Below are positions 18,586 through 25,620 of a stretch of 36,128 nucleotides of DNA, in pieces. A program made the translations under genes and the position numbers. Below the pieces are notes generated by a model. The model was not told the origin of the DNA. It saw only the letters and a list, made by a program, of their open reading frames with translations, and did no database searches. This DNA is from DATHSY01 sp046729855 (GTDB taxonomy: Bacteria > Actinomycetota > UBA4738 > HRBIN12), in the NCBI GenBank assembly GCA_046729855.1, contig JBKPHM010000030.1, forward strand, positions 1 through 36,128. The letters are read 5' to 3'. The number at the start of each line of letters is the position of its first letter. The stretch's first letter is position 1.

Positions 18586-20430
18586 ATGATGACGAAGACA
18601 GTCGAGGAGGTAGAGCGCGTCGTCGTCCGGTTCGCCGGTGACTCGGGCGATGGCATGCAGCTCACCGGCGACCGGTTCACGAACGCGACGGCGGTGCTTG
18701 GCAACGACCTGGCGACGCTGCCCGACTTCCCGGCCGAGATCCGCGCCCCCGCCGGGACCGTCCACGGCGTGTCCGCGTTCCAGATCCAGTTCGCTTCCCG
18801 CGACATCCTCACCCCGGGCGATCACCCGAACGTGCTGGTCGCGATGAATCCGGCCGCCCTGAAGGCCAACCTCGACGCGGTCGAGAAGGGCGGCACGCTC
18901 ATCCTCAACGAGGACTCGTTCGTCCAGCGGAACCTCGAGAAGGCCGGCTACCGGTCCAACCCCCGCGAGGACGGCACACTGGACGGCTACCAGGTGTTTC
19001 GCGTGCCCATGACCTCGATCACGGTCCGGGCCGTCGAGGAGGTTGGGATCACGCGCAAGGAGGCCGAGCGCTCGAAGAACATGTTCGCGCTCGGGCTGGT
19101 CTCTTGGATGTACGGACGTCCCACGGACGTCACGCTCAACTGGCTGCACAAGAAGTTCGCCGACAAGCCGCAGGTCTACGACGCCAACGTCGCGGCGTTC
19201 AGGGCCGGCTACAACTTCGGCGAGACGACCGAGCTGTTCGCGAACAGCTATCGGGTCAAGCCGGCGCCGGCGACGCCCGGCACCTACCGCAACATCTCGG
19301 GCGCGACCGCGCTTGCGTGGGGCCTCGTCGCTGCCAGCGCTCGCGCCGGGGTCCCACTGTTCTACGCGAGCTACCCGATCACGCCCGCGTCCGAGCTGCT
19401 GCACGAGTTGTCCCGCCTGAAGAACTTCGGGGTGCGGACGTTGCAGGCCGAGGACGAGATCGCCGCCGCGAACGTCGCGCTGGGTGCCTCGTTCGCCGGC
19501 CACCTGGGCGTGACCGGGACGTCGGGCCCGGGGATGGACCTGAAGGCCGAGACGCTCGGGTTGGCCGTCACGCTCGAGCTCCCGATGGTGATCGTCGACG
19601 TCCAGCGCGCGGGTCCGTCGACGGGCATGCCGACCAAGACGGAGGCGGCCGACCTGTTGCTCGCGCTGTTCGGTCGTCACGGCGAGTCGCCGATGCCCGT
19701 GATCGCCGCGTACTCGCCGTCGAGCTGCTTCGACGCCGCGATCGAGGCGGCCAGGGTCGCCGTGAAGTACCGGACGCCCGTGATCCTGCTGTCGGACACC
19801 TTCCTGGCGAACTCCTCCGAGCCCTGGCTCATCCCGGACGCGGACGCCATTCCGGCGATCGATCCTGGGTTCGCGACCGAGCCGAACGCCGGGCAGGAGT
19901 TCCTGCCCTACCTGCGCGATGAGGACCTCGCCCGGCCGTGGGCCGTGCCCGGCACGCCCGGCCTGCGGCACCGGATCGGCGGTCTGGAGAAGGACGAGAG
20001 CGGCGCGATCAGCTACGACGCACAGAACCACGAGCGGATGAGCGAGCTGCGCGCGGCGAAGGTCGCGAAGATCGCCGACGAGATCCCCCCGCTCGAGGCC
20101 GACGACCCCGACGGCGACGCCGAGCTGCTGATCCTCGGCTGGGGATCGACGTTCGGGACGATCCGCGCCGCGGCGCGGCGCGTGCGCGAGCGCGGCGTGA
20201 AGGTGGCGACCGCGCACCTGTACCACCTGAACCCGTTCCCCGCGAACACCGGGGAGGTCGTCCGCCGCTACCCCAAGGTGATGATCCCCGAGATGAACAT
20301 GGGCCAGCTGTCGCTGCTCATCCGGGCGCGATATCTGGTGGACACGGTCGACTACCACAAGGTCCAGGGCCTCCCGATCTTCGCGGAGGAGCTGGAGAGC
20401 GAGGTCATGAGGGTGATGCAGCGTGAGTGA
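18586..20430 (+). CDS. korA: 2-oxoacid:ferredoxin oxidoreductase, fused gamma-alpha subunit
   Basis: Large subunit of the enzyme that oxidatively decarboxylates a 2-oxoacid, probably 2-oxoglutarate, to the acyl-CoA with ferredoxin as acceptor. The 614-aa protein has the gamma domain first (AGDSGDGMQLTG at 17-28) and then the alpha domain with YPITPASELLHEL and GTSGPGMDLKAE. The C-terminal domain ends with MIPEMNMGQLS. This gamma-alpha fusion matches actinobacterial KorA. The start is uncertain: ATG 18586 or 18589 gives a normal N-terminus but has only a weak AGG upstream, and ATG 18532 adds residues unlike the family. A TACGCT box at 18507-18512 is the likely promoter element. Its end overlaps korB by eight bases. 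Confidence 0.92.
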   Translation: MMTKTVEEVERVVVRFAGDSGDGMQLTGDRFTNATAVLGNDLATLPDFPAEIRAPAGTVHGVSAFQIQFASRDILTPGDHPNVLVAMNPAALKANLDAVEKGGTLILNEDSFVQRNLEKAGYRSNPREDGTLDGYQVFRVPMTSITVRAVEEVGITRKEAERSKNMFALGLVSWMYGRPTDVTLNWLHKKFADKPQVYDANVAAFRAGYNFGETTELFANSYRVKPAPATPGTYRNISGATALAWGLVAASARAGVPLFYASYPITPASELLHELSRLKNFGVRTLQAEDEIAAANVALGASFAGHLGVTGTSGPGMDLKAETLGLAVTLELPMVIVDVQRAGPSTGMPTKTEAADLLLALFGRHGESPMPVIAAYSPSSCFDAAIEAARVAVKYRTPVILLSDTFLANSSEPWLIPDADAIPAIDPGFATEPNAGQEFLPYLRDEDLARPWAVPGTPGLRHRIGGLEKDESGAISYDAQNHERMSELRAAKVAKIADEIPPLEADDPDGDAELLILGWGSTFGTIRAAARRVRERGVKVATAHLYHLNPFPANTGEVVRRYPKVMIPEMNMGQLSLLIRARYLVDTVDYHKVQGLPIFAEELESEVMRVMQRE

Positions 20431-21469
20431 CGTCGGGTCGACGGGCAACGGCAACGGCGCCGGGGCCGTGGGCACGCTGACGAAGAAGGACTTCACGAGC
20501 GACCAGGAGGTCCGCTGGTGCCCCGGGTGCGGGGACTACGCGATCCTGGCCGCGGTGCAGTCGTTCATGCCGGAGCTCGGCGTGGTGCCTGACCGGACGG
20601 TGTTCGTCTCGGGGATCGGCTGCTCGGGCCGCTTCACGTACTACATGGACACCTACGGCGTTCATGGGATCCACGGCCGCGCACCCGCGATCGCGACCGG
20701 CATCGCGACGGCGAACCCGAACCTCAGCGTGTGGGTCGTGACCGGCGACGGCGACGGTCTGTCAATCGGTGGCAACCACCTGATCCACGCGCTCCGGCGC
20801 AACGTCGACCTCAAGATCCTGCTGTTCAACAACCAGATCTACGGCCTCACGAAGGGGCAGTACTCGCCGACGTCCGAGGAGGGCAAGGTCACCAAGTCAA
20901 CGCCGTTCGGATCGGTGGACCACCCGTTCAACCCGATCGCCCTCGCCCTCGGAGCGGAGGGGACGTTCGTGGCCAGGACGCTCGACAACGACCGGCAGCA
21001 CCTCACGCAGGTCCTGCGTCAGGCGGCCGCGCACCGAGGCGCCGCGTTCGTCGAGATCTATCAGAACTGCAACGTCTTCAACGACGGTGCGTTCGATCTG
21101 CTGCGCGAGAAGCCACAGGGCATGCACAACCAGATCCGGCTCGAGCACGGGCAGCCGATCATCTTCGATGACGGCAGTCGCTGCGTCCGCGTCGGCGACA
21201 ATGGACGGCTCGAGATCGCCGAGGTCGCCGACACCGATCCGGCGAGCATCGTGGCGCACGACGCGCACGGCAGGCCGTCGCTCGCGTTCGCGCTGGCGCA
21301 CCTGTCGCACGGCCCCACCGAGCCAACGTGCGTCGGCGTGTTCCGACAGGTGGAGCGGCCGGTCTATGGCGACGCGATCGAACGGCAGATCGAGACCGCG
21401 ACCGAGCGCCTGGGCGCCGGCGACCTGGCCAAGCTGCTGCACTCCGGCGACACCTGGACCGTCAGCTAA
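20423..21469 (+). CDS. korB: 2-oxoacid:ferredoxin oxidoreductase, beta subunit
   Basis: TPP- and 4Fe-4S-binding subunit that works with KorA. In its 348 residues the cluster ligands are C33, C36 (WCPGCGDY), C67 (GIGCSGR) and C216 (QNCNVFND). The TPP/Mg2+ motif runs from GDGDG (108-112) to NNQIYGLTKGQ. The GTG start at 20423 overlaps the korA stop, implying coupled synthesis in equal amounts. It gives the cell an oxygen-tolerant-type route from 2-oxoglutarate to succinyl-CoA that makes reduced ferredoxin. The electron acceptor gene is not nearby. Substrate assignment rests on similarity. Confidence 0.93.
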   Translation: MSDVGSTGNGNGAGAVGTLTKKDFTSDQEVRWCPGCGDYAILAAVQSFMPELGVVPDRTVFVSGIGCSGRFTYYMDTYGVHGIHGRAPAIATGIATANPNLSVWVVTGDGDGLSIGGNHLIHALRRNVDLKILLFNNQIYGLTKGQYSPTSEEGKVTKSTPFGSVDHPFNPIALALGAEGTFVARTLDNDRQHLTQVLRQAAAHRGAAFVEIYQNCNVFNDGAFDLLREKPQGMHNQIRLEHGQPIIFDDGSRCVRVGDNGRLEIAEVADTDPASIVAHDAHGRPSLAFALAHLSHGPTEPTCVGVFRQVERPVYGDAIERQIETATERLGAGDLAKLLHSGDTWTVS

Positions 21470-21513
21470 GGGTCGTCAGCTAGCGATCGGTATCGAGGGA
21501 TCGTCGGCCCGGC

Positions 21514-22689
21514 TCAGGCGGTCCCGCGGAACCTCGCCATCGCCTCCGCCGATGCAGTCTCGACGCGGCTGAGCTCGTCGACCAGGCCCGGAAGCATCTG
21601 CGCGAACCGCGCGAGGTCGTCGTCGGACGTGTCACGGCCGACGCCGACCCGGAAGCTCGGCAGCTTGGGGTGACCCATCGCTTCCAGGACCGGGGACGGC
21701 TCGCTCGAGACGCCCGAGCAGTTCGAGCCCACCGACAGCCGGAACCCACGGTCATCGAGCGCCATCGCCAGGATCTCGGCGTCGACGTCGTCCACGGAAA
21801 AGCAGAGAAGGTGTGGGACGCGCTGCGTGAGGTGCCCGTGGACGCGGACACCCGGGATCCCCTCGATCTCCGAGCGGAGCGATCCGGTCAGCGACCAGCC
21901 CCGGGCCGCGGAATCCGCCATGTCCTCGCCAACCGCCGACAGAGCGGCCGCCATCGCGACGATCCCCGGGATGTTCTCCATTCCTGAGCGGCGCTTACGC
22001 TCGCGGTCGTCGCCGCACGGGTACGCCGCCAGAGGCACGCCCCGCCGGACGAACAGCGCACCGACGCCGGGCGGGCCGCCGAACTTGTGGGCCGACAGCG
22101 ATAGCAGGTCCACGTCGAGCGCCCGCACGTCGATCGGTAGGTGACCGACGGTCTGGCAGGCGTCGGTGTGGAACAGCACCCGCGCCCCGCGACACAGCCT
22201 GGCGGCCTCGGCGATCGGCTGGATAGTCCCGACCTCGTGGTTGGCGTGCTGGACCGATGCCAGCAGCGTGCCGGGCTCTCGGACGTTCGCCGCGAAGACA
22301 TCGAGGTCGAGCCCTGCGTACTCGTCGACCGGCAGGATCGCCGACGCGAAGCCGTCGGTCTCGAGCGTGTACACGACGCCGCCGACGGCGGGGTGCTCGA
22401 CCGCGCTCGTGACGATCCGGTGTCCGATTTCGCGGATCGGTCGGACGCCGCCCCAGATCGCGAGCGCGACGGACTCGGTGCCCCCCGACGTGAACACGAT
22501 CTCGTCGGACTGTGCGCCGATCGCGGTCGCGATCTCCTCCCTGGCGTCGTCCAGCGCCCGCCTGGCGGCTCGTCCGTCCGCGTGCAGGCGGAGCGGGTCC
22601 CCGAACGCCTCCAGCGCGCCGACCAACGCCGCCCTGGCGCGCTCGTGGATCGGCGTGGCCGAGCCGTGGTCCAGGTAGACGCCGCTCAC
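21514..22689 (-). CDS. Second cysteine desulfurase, NifS/IscS (group I) type
   Basis: 391-aa PLP enzyme of the IscS/NifS type, distinct from SufS in the same window. The PLP Lys is K202 (SLSAHKFGGPPG), and the catalytic Cys is C324 in the flexible loop SVGSNCSGVSSEPSPVL. GTG 22689 is preferred because it gives the usual VYLDH(G/N)SATP start and a TACGAT box ends seven bases upstream; in-frame ATGs at 22698 and 22737 lie within or above that box. No mnmA, iscU or iscR adjoins it, so its sulfur acceptor is unknown. tRNA thiolation is the usual role of such orphan enzymes in actinobacteria, by inference. Confidence 0.9.
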   Translation of the reverse strand: MSGVYLDHGSATPIHERARAALVGALEAFGDPLRLHADGRAARRALDDAREEIATAIGAQSDEIVFTSGGTESVALAIWGGVRPIREIGHRIVTSAVEHPAVGGVVYTLETDGFASAILPVDEYAGLDLDVFAANVREPGTLLASVQHANHEVGTIQPIAEAARLCRGARVLFHTDACQTVGHLPIDVRALDVDLLSLSAHKFGGPPGVGALFVRRGVPLAAYPCGDDRERKRRSGMENIPGIVAMAAALSAVGEDMADSAARGWSLTGSLRSEIEGIPGVRVHGHLTQRVPHLLCFSVDDVDAEILAMALDDRGFRLSVGSNCSGVSSEPSPVLEAMGHPKLPSFRVGVGRDTSDDDLARFAQMLPGLVDELSRVETASAEAMARFRGTA

Positions 22690-22696
22690 GCGACCC

Positions 22697-22702
22697 ATCG
22701 TA
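22697..22702 (-). promoter_or_regulatory. -10-like hexamer before the second cysteine desulfurase
   Basis: TACGAT on the minus strand ends seven bases before GTG 22689 and helps fix that start. Confidence 0.38.
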
Positions 22703-22740
22703 CGTTGGCGACTCGGCACGGACAGCGCCAGGCCCATTGA

Positions 22741-22746
22741 TACGCT
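22741..22746 (+). promoter_or_regulatory. -10-like hexamer before the five-gene small-protein operon
   Basis: TACGCT ends six bases before GTG 22753. A weak -35, CGGACA (22719-22724), lies 16 bp upstream. Confidence 0.4.
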
Positions 22747-22752
22747 ACGCCG

Positions 22753-23139
22753 GTGAAGATCCTGCTCGTCTCGCCCGATCCTCGCTCCCGCGACCTGATG
22801 CGTCTGGCGGTGGGCGGGATCGAGCGGCGCCTCGGCACCCGCCTGGCGTTCGTCGAGGCGCCGAACGGCGAGGTCGGGGTCCGTGCGGCGAGACGCGAGA
22901 GACCAGACATCGTTGTCGCCGACGAGTCGGCCTCCCGGATGGGCGGGTTCGCGCTGGCGAAGGACCTTCGCGACGCCGACGACCCGTTTCCCGGCGGCAT
23001 CGTAATCCTGCTGGATCGCCGCCAGGACGAGTGGCTTGCGCGCTGGTCCGGCGCTGACGCGTGGTTCGTGAAGCCGGTCGATCCCTTCGAGCTCGCGGAC
23101 GCCGTCCTCGAGCTCGTCTCGACGAAGGAGCCCACGTGA
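22753..23139 (+). CDS. Receiver-like (CheY-fold) single-domain protein
   Basis: 128-aa stand-alone receiver-like domain. The probable phosphorylation Asp is D57 (PDIVVADESA), and the conserved Lys is K107 (WFVKPVDPFELADAV). It departs from the norm in two places. The first acidic pair is reduced to D9 (SPDP), and the Thr/Ser expected after strand 4 is replaced in VILLDRR. It may therefore be a pseudo-receiver that binds a partner without normal phosphorylation. No output domain and no kinase gene is adjacent. It leads an operon and its stop overlaps the next start (GTGA). Confidence 0.78.
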   Translation: MKILLVSPDPRSRDLMRLAVGGIERRLGTRLAFVEAPNGEVGVRAARRERPDIVVADESASRMGGFALAKDLRDADDPFPGGIVILLDRRQDEWLARWSGADAWFVKPVDPFELADAVLELVSTKEPT

Positions 23140-23417
23140 AGATCAAGGGCACGTGCCGCCGCTGCGGCAGGGAGTTCCTGGCCGAGCAGGTGATCGAGAG
23201 CGGTGGGCGGTGCCCCTGGGACGGCAAGCCGTTCCAAGCGGACTACGCGGTCGTCCTCGTCGACGCGCTGCGCGATGCCGAGGCCGCCGGCAACACGCTC
23301 GAGAACGCGCTCGAGAAGATCGCCGACCTCGAGCCGGACCTGGTGCTCGACGCGAGCTCGGTCCTCGCGACGATGCGAGACTACCTCGAGCGATTGGAGC
23401 GGGCCCACGGGCGCTGA
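23136..23417 (+). CDS. Small zinc-ribbon-like protein, unknown function
   Basis: 93-aa protein with an N-terminal metal-site pattern C7-x2-C10 ... C26-P-W-D29 (GTCRRCGREF, GGRCPWDGKPF). Only three cysteines are present, so D29 or a partner may complete the site. The rest is predicted helical, with a regular leucine pattern (NTLENALEKIADLEPDLVL) and an amphipathic tail (MRDYLERLERAHGR). It starts at GTG 23136 inside the stop of the receiver-like gene, so the two are probably made together and may interact. I do not recognise a named family. Confidence 0.72.
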   Translation: MKIKGTCRRCGREFLAEQVIESGGRCPWDGKPFQADYAVVLVDALRDAEAAGNTLENALEKIADLEPDLVLDASSVLATMRDYLERLERAHGR

Positions 23418-23430
23418 CGCCGATCCGACG

Positions 23431-23649
23431 ATGGCGACCTCTGCCGCTGCGTTCCGCGTCGACGTCCGGCACGGCGACGACGGATGGGTCGTCCTGATCG
23501 TCGATCGCCGCGATGTGGAGGTCTCGCGTCGTGCCTGCGTCGACGAGACCGAGGCGTGGACGTACGCGTCGACGGTCCGCCAGCATTTGTACTGGCTGTC
23601 CGAGGAGCGGTTCCGCGAGTATTACCGGCTCCCGGCCTCGAAGGCATGA
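23431..23649 (+). CDS. Hypothetical protein, 72 aa
   Basis: Unrecognised small soluble protein. The first half looks like beta strands (FRVDVRHGDDGWVVLIVDRR) and the second half helical (TEAWTYASTVRQHLYWLSEE). It has a single Cys. It lies 13 bases after the zinc-ribbon gene and one base before the membrane peptide gene, which supports its being real and part of the operon. No ribosome site is seen before ATG 23431. Confidence 0.6.
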   Translation: MATSAAAFRVDVRHGDDGWVVLIVDRRDVEVSRRACVDETEAWTYASTVRQHLYWLSEERFREYYRLPASKA

Positions 23650-23650
23650 C

Positions 23651-23758
23651 GTGGGGTTCAACGCGATGCAGCCTGGCAAGATCAGCCGCGGGGACATCGT
23701 CATGCTCATCGCCGCGATCGTCATCGTGGGTGCCCTGGTCGCGTGGGCGATCCGGTAA
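23651..23758 (+). CDS. 35-residue single-span membrane peptide
   Basis: A 35-codon gene starting at GTG 23651, with AAGG six bases upstream and TAA at 23756. The product has a short polar N-terminus (MQPGKISRGD at residues 6-15) and one membrane helix (about 17-34, VMLIAAIVIVGALVAWAI). Spacing of one base before it and four bases after it fits an operon member. Function unknown; such peptides often regulate or anchor a larger partner. A shorter start at ATG 23666 is possible. Confidence 0.6.
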   Translation: MGFNAMQPGKISRGDIVMLIAAIVIVGALVAWAIR

Positions 23759-23762
23759 TCGG

Positions 23763-24131
23763 GTGGACGACGCGGACCTCGCGTCGCAGGATTACTGCTA
23801 CCTGACCACCGTCGGCCGCATCAGCGGCGCCCCGCACACGATCGAGATTTGGTTCGCGATGCACGGCGACCGCGTGTACGTGCTGTCCGGCGGCGGCGAA
23901 CGCAGCGACTGGGTGCGCAACATCCGGCGCGACCCGAGCGTCGGGCTGCGGATCGGCGACCGCGACATGATCTGCCGGGCCGGGGTCGTCACCGACCCCG
24001 AGGAGGATGCGCTGGCGCGCCGGCTGCTCCTCGAGAAGTACCGGCCACGCTATCGCGGGGACCTCGGAACCTGGGGTGCGACGGCGTTGCCCGTGGCGAT
24101 CACGCTGCCGTCGGAGGACGAGCGCAGCTAG
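23763..24131 (+). CDS. F420-dependent DDN-like nitroreductase/quinone reductase family protein
   Basis: 122-aa split-barrel protein of the deazaflavin-dependent nitroreductase type. Family marks are the opening YCYLTTVGRISGAPHTIEIWF, the loop VYVLSGGGERSDWVRNIRRDP, and the C-terminal RPRYRGDLGTWG. Relatives use reduced F420 to reduce quinones or nitro compounds; the binding mode here is inferred from the family. It is the last gene of the five-gene operon beginning at 22753, and it is convergent with the AsnC-domain gene. GTG 23763 has no clear ribosome site and probably relies on coupling. Confidence 0.8.
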   Translation: MDDADLASQDYCYLTTVGRISGAPHTIEIWFAMHGDRVYVLSGGGERSDWVRNIRRDPSVGLRIGDRDMICRAGVVTDPEEDALARRLLLEKYRPRYRGDLGTWGATALPVAITLPSEDERS

Positions 24132-24425
24132 CTACGGCTCGCCCTCGTCGAACCCGATCGAGAACAACCGGTCCAGGTCGTGACGCGAGAAGACCTGGAA
24201 CGCGATCAGCGTCTGAGTACGCACGACGCCCTGGACCTTCGCGATCCCGCCGGGGATCACCAGGGCCAGGCTGTCGTGGTCGGCGACGCGCACGATCGCC
24301 ACCAGATCGAACTCGCCGGCCACGGAGTACACCTCGCTGACGCCCTCGATGTCGGCGATCGCCTGCGCGGCCTCGGGGATCTCGTCGATCTCGCACTGCA
24401 CGAGGACGACCGCGTGAACGGCCAC
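24132..24425 (-). CDS. Stand-alone Lrp/AsnC ligand-binding (RAM) domain protein
   Basis: 97-aa protein made only of the AsnC_trans_reg alpha/beta domain (HAVVLVQCEIDEIPEAAQAI, VSEVYSVAGEFDLVAIVRV). The DNA-binding HTH of Lrp proteins is absent. Such proteins form ring-like oligomers that bind amino acids and may modulate other regulators or enzymes. It starts at GTG 24425, three bases after the thiolase stop, so the two are co-transcribed. Regulation of, or by, thiolase metabolism is a guess. Confidence 0.85.
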   Translation of the reverse strand: MAVHAVVLVQCEIDEIPEAAQAIADIEGVSEVYSVAGEFDLVAIVRVADHDSLALVIPGGIAKVQGVVRTQTLIAFQVFSRHDLDRLFSIGFDEGEP

Positions 24426-24428
24426 GGA

Positions 24429-25607
24429 TCAGGCTCGCTCCAGCACGATTGCGGCCCCCTGGCCGCCCGAGACACAGAGCGTCGCCAGGCCGAGAGCGTG
24501 GCCCGTCTCGCGGAGCTCGTACGCGAGCGTGAGCACGATCCGCGCGCCGGAGAGCCCGATCGGGTGACCAATCGAGATCCCGCCACCCCGAGGGTTGAGC
24601 CTGTCGCGATCGAACTTCAGCTCGCGCTCGCACGCGATCACCTGCGCGGCGAACGCCTCGTTGATCTCGATGACGTCCATGTCCGCGAGCGACAGGCCCG
24701 TGCGCTCCATGACGATCTTCGTCGCCGGCACCGGGCCGATCCCCATGATCTCTGGCGGCACGCCGGCCGAGCTCATCCCGACGATCGTGGCGAGCGGCTC
24801 GCTCCCCTCGGCCCGGGCGCGCGATCCGCTCATCAGGACCATCGCGCCGCCGCCGTCGGTGAGCCCGCTCGAGTTGCCGGCCGTGACGGTGCCGCCCGTG
24901 CGGAACACGGGGGGCAGCTCCGCGAGACCCTCCAACGTCGTGTCGGGACGAGGGTGCTCGTCGGCCGAGATCGTGATGGTGCCCTTAGCGTTGGGTCCGG
25001 GGGCGTCGACCGAGAACATCTCGTTGGCGCGACGTGCGGCCCCGCCGTGGGCCTTCTGCTGCGACTCGAGCGCGAATGCGTCTTGCTCCTCGCGCGAGAT
25101 GCCGTACATCTCGACGAGGTTCTCGGCGGTCTCGCCCATCACGATGCCCGAGAGTGGATCGAGCAAGCCGTCGCGGTACATCGCGTCGTACACCGTGGCG
25201 TCACCGATCCGGTACCCGGGCCGCATTCGGTCGAGCAGAAACGGGACGCGCGTCATGTTCTCGATCCCACCGACGACGACGATCTCCGACTCGCCCGCCA
25301 TGATCTGCTGCGCCCCGAGCTGCACGGCCTTCATCCCGGACGCGCACGCCATGTTCACGTTGAACGCGGGGACCTCTACGGGAATGCCGGCCCTGACCGA
25401 GACCTGTCGGCCCGTGTTCGGCCCGTTCCCGGCCTGCCGCGCGTGGCCGATGATCGTCAGCTCGACCTGATCGGGCCTCACGTCCGCTCGCCGCAGCGCC
25501 TCCGTCACCGCGAGGGTGCCGAGCTCGACGGCGGGAAGCTCCGAGAATCCGCCGAGGAACCGGCCGATCGGCGTGCGGGCACCCTCGAGGATCACGGCGG
25601 TCTCCAC
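24429..25607 (-). CDS. Acetyl-CoA C-acyltransferase (thiolase)
   Basis: 392-aa thiolase that condenses two acyl-CoA units or cleaves 3-ketoacyl-CoA. The nucleophile is C88 (NMACASGM), and the other active-site residues are H348 (GHPIG) and C378 (CVSGGQG). Length and motifs match acetoacetyl-CoA thiolases; the biosynthetic or degradative direction cannot be told. GTG 25607 gives the standard ETAVILEGARTPIGRF start. Its probable -10 box, TAGACT, includes the TAG stop of the upstream nuclease gene. It forms a two-gene operon with the AsnC-domain protein. Confidence 0.93.
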   Translation of the reverse strand: METAVILEGARTPIGRFLGGFSELPAVELGTLAVTEALRRADVRPDQVELTIIGHARQAGNGPNTGRQVSVRAGIPVEVPAFNVNMACASGMKAVQLGAQQIMAGESEIVVVGGIENMTRVPFLLDRMRPGYRIGDATVYDAMYRDGLLDPLSGIVMGETAENLVEMYGISREEQDAFALESQQKAHGGAARRANEMFSVDAPGPNAKGTITISADEHPRPDTTLEGLAELPPVFRTGGTVTAGNSSGLTDGGGAMVLMSGSRARAEGSEPLATIVGMSSAGVPPEIMGIGPVPATKIVMERTGLSLADMDVIEINEAFAAQVIACERELKFDRDRLNPRGGGISIGHPIGLSGARIVLTLAYELRETGHALGLATLCVSGGQGAAIVLERA

Positions 25608-25614
25608 GCGAGCA

Positions 25615-25620
25615 AGTCTA
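25615..25620 (-). promoter_or_regulatory. -10-like hexamer of the thiolase gene, overlapping the nuclease stop codon
   Basis: TAGACT on the minus strand ends seven bases before GTG 25607. Its first three bases are the stop codon of the upstream nuclease gene. Confidence 0.4.
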
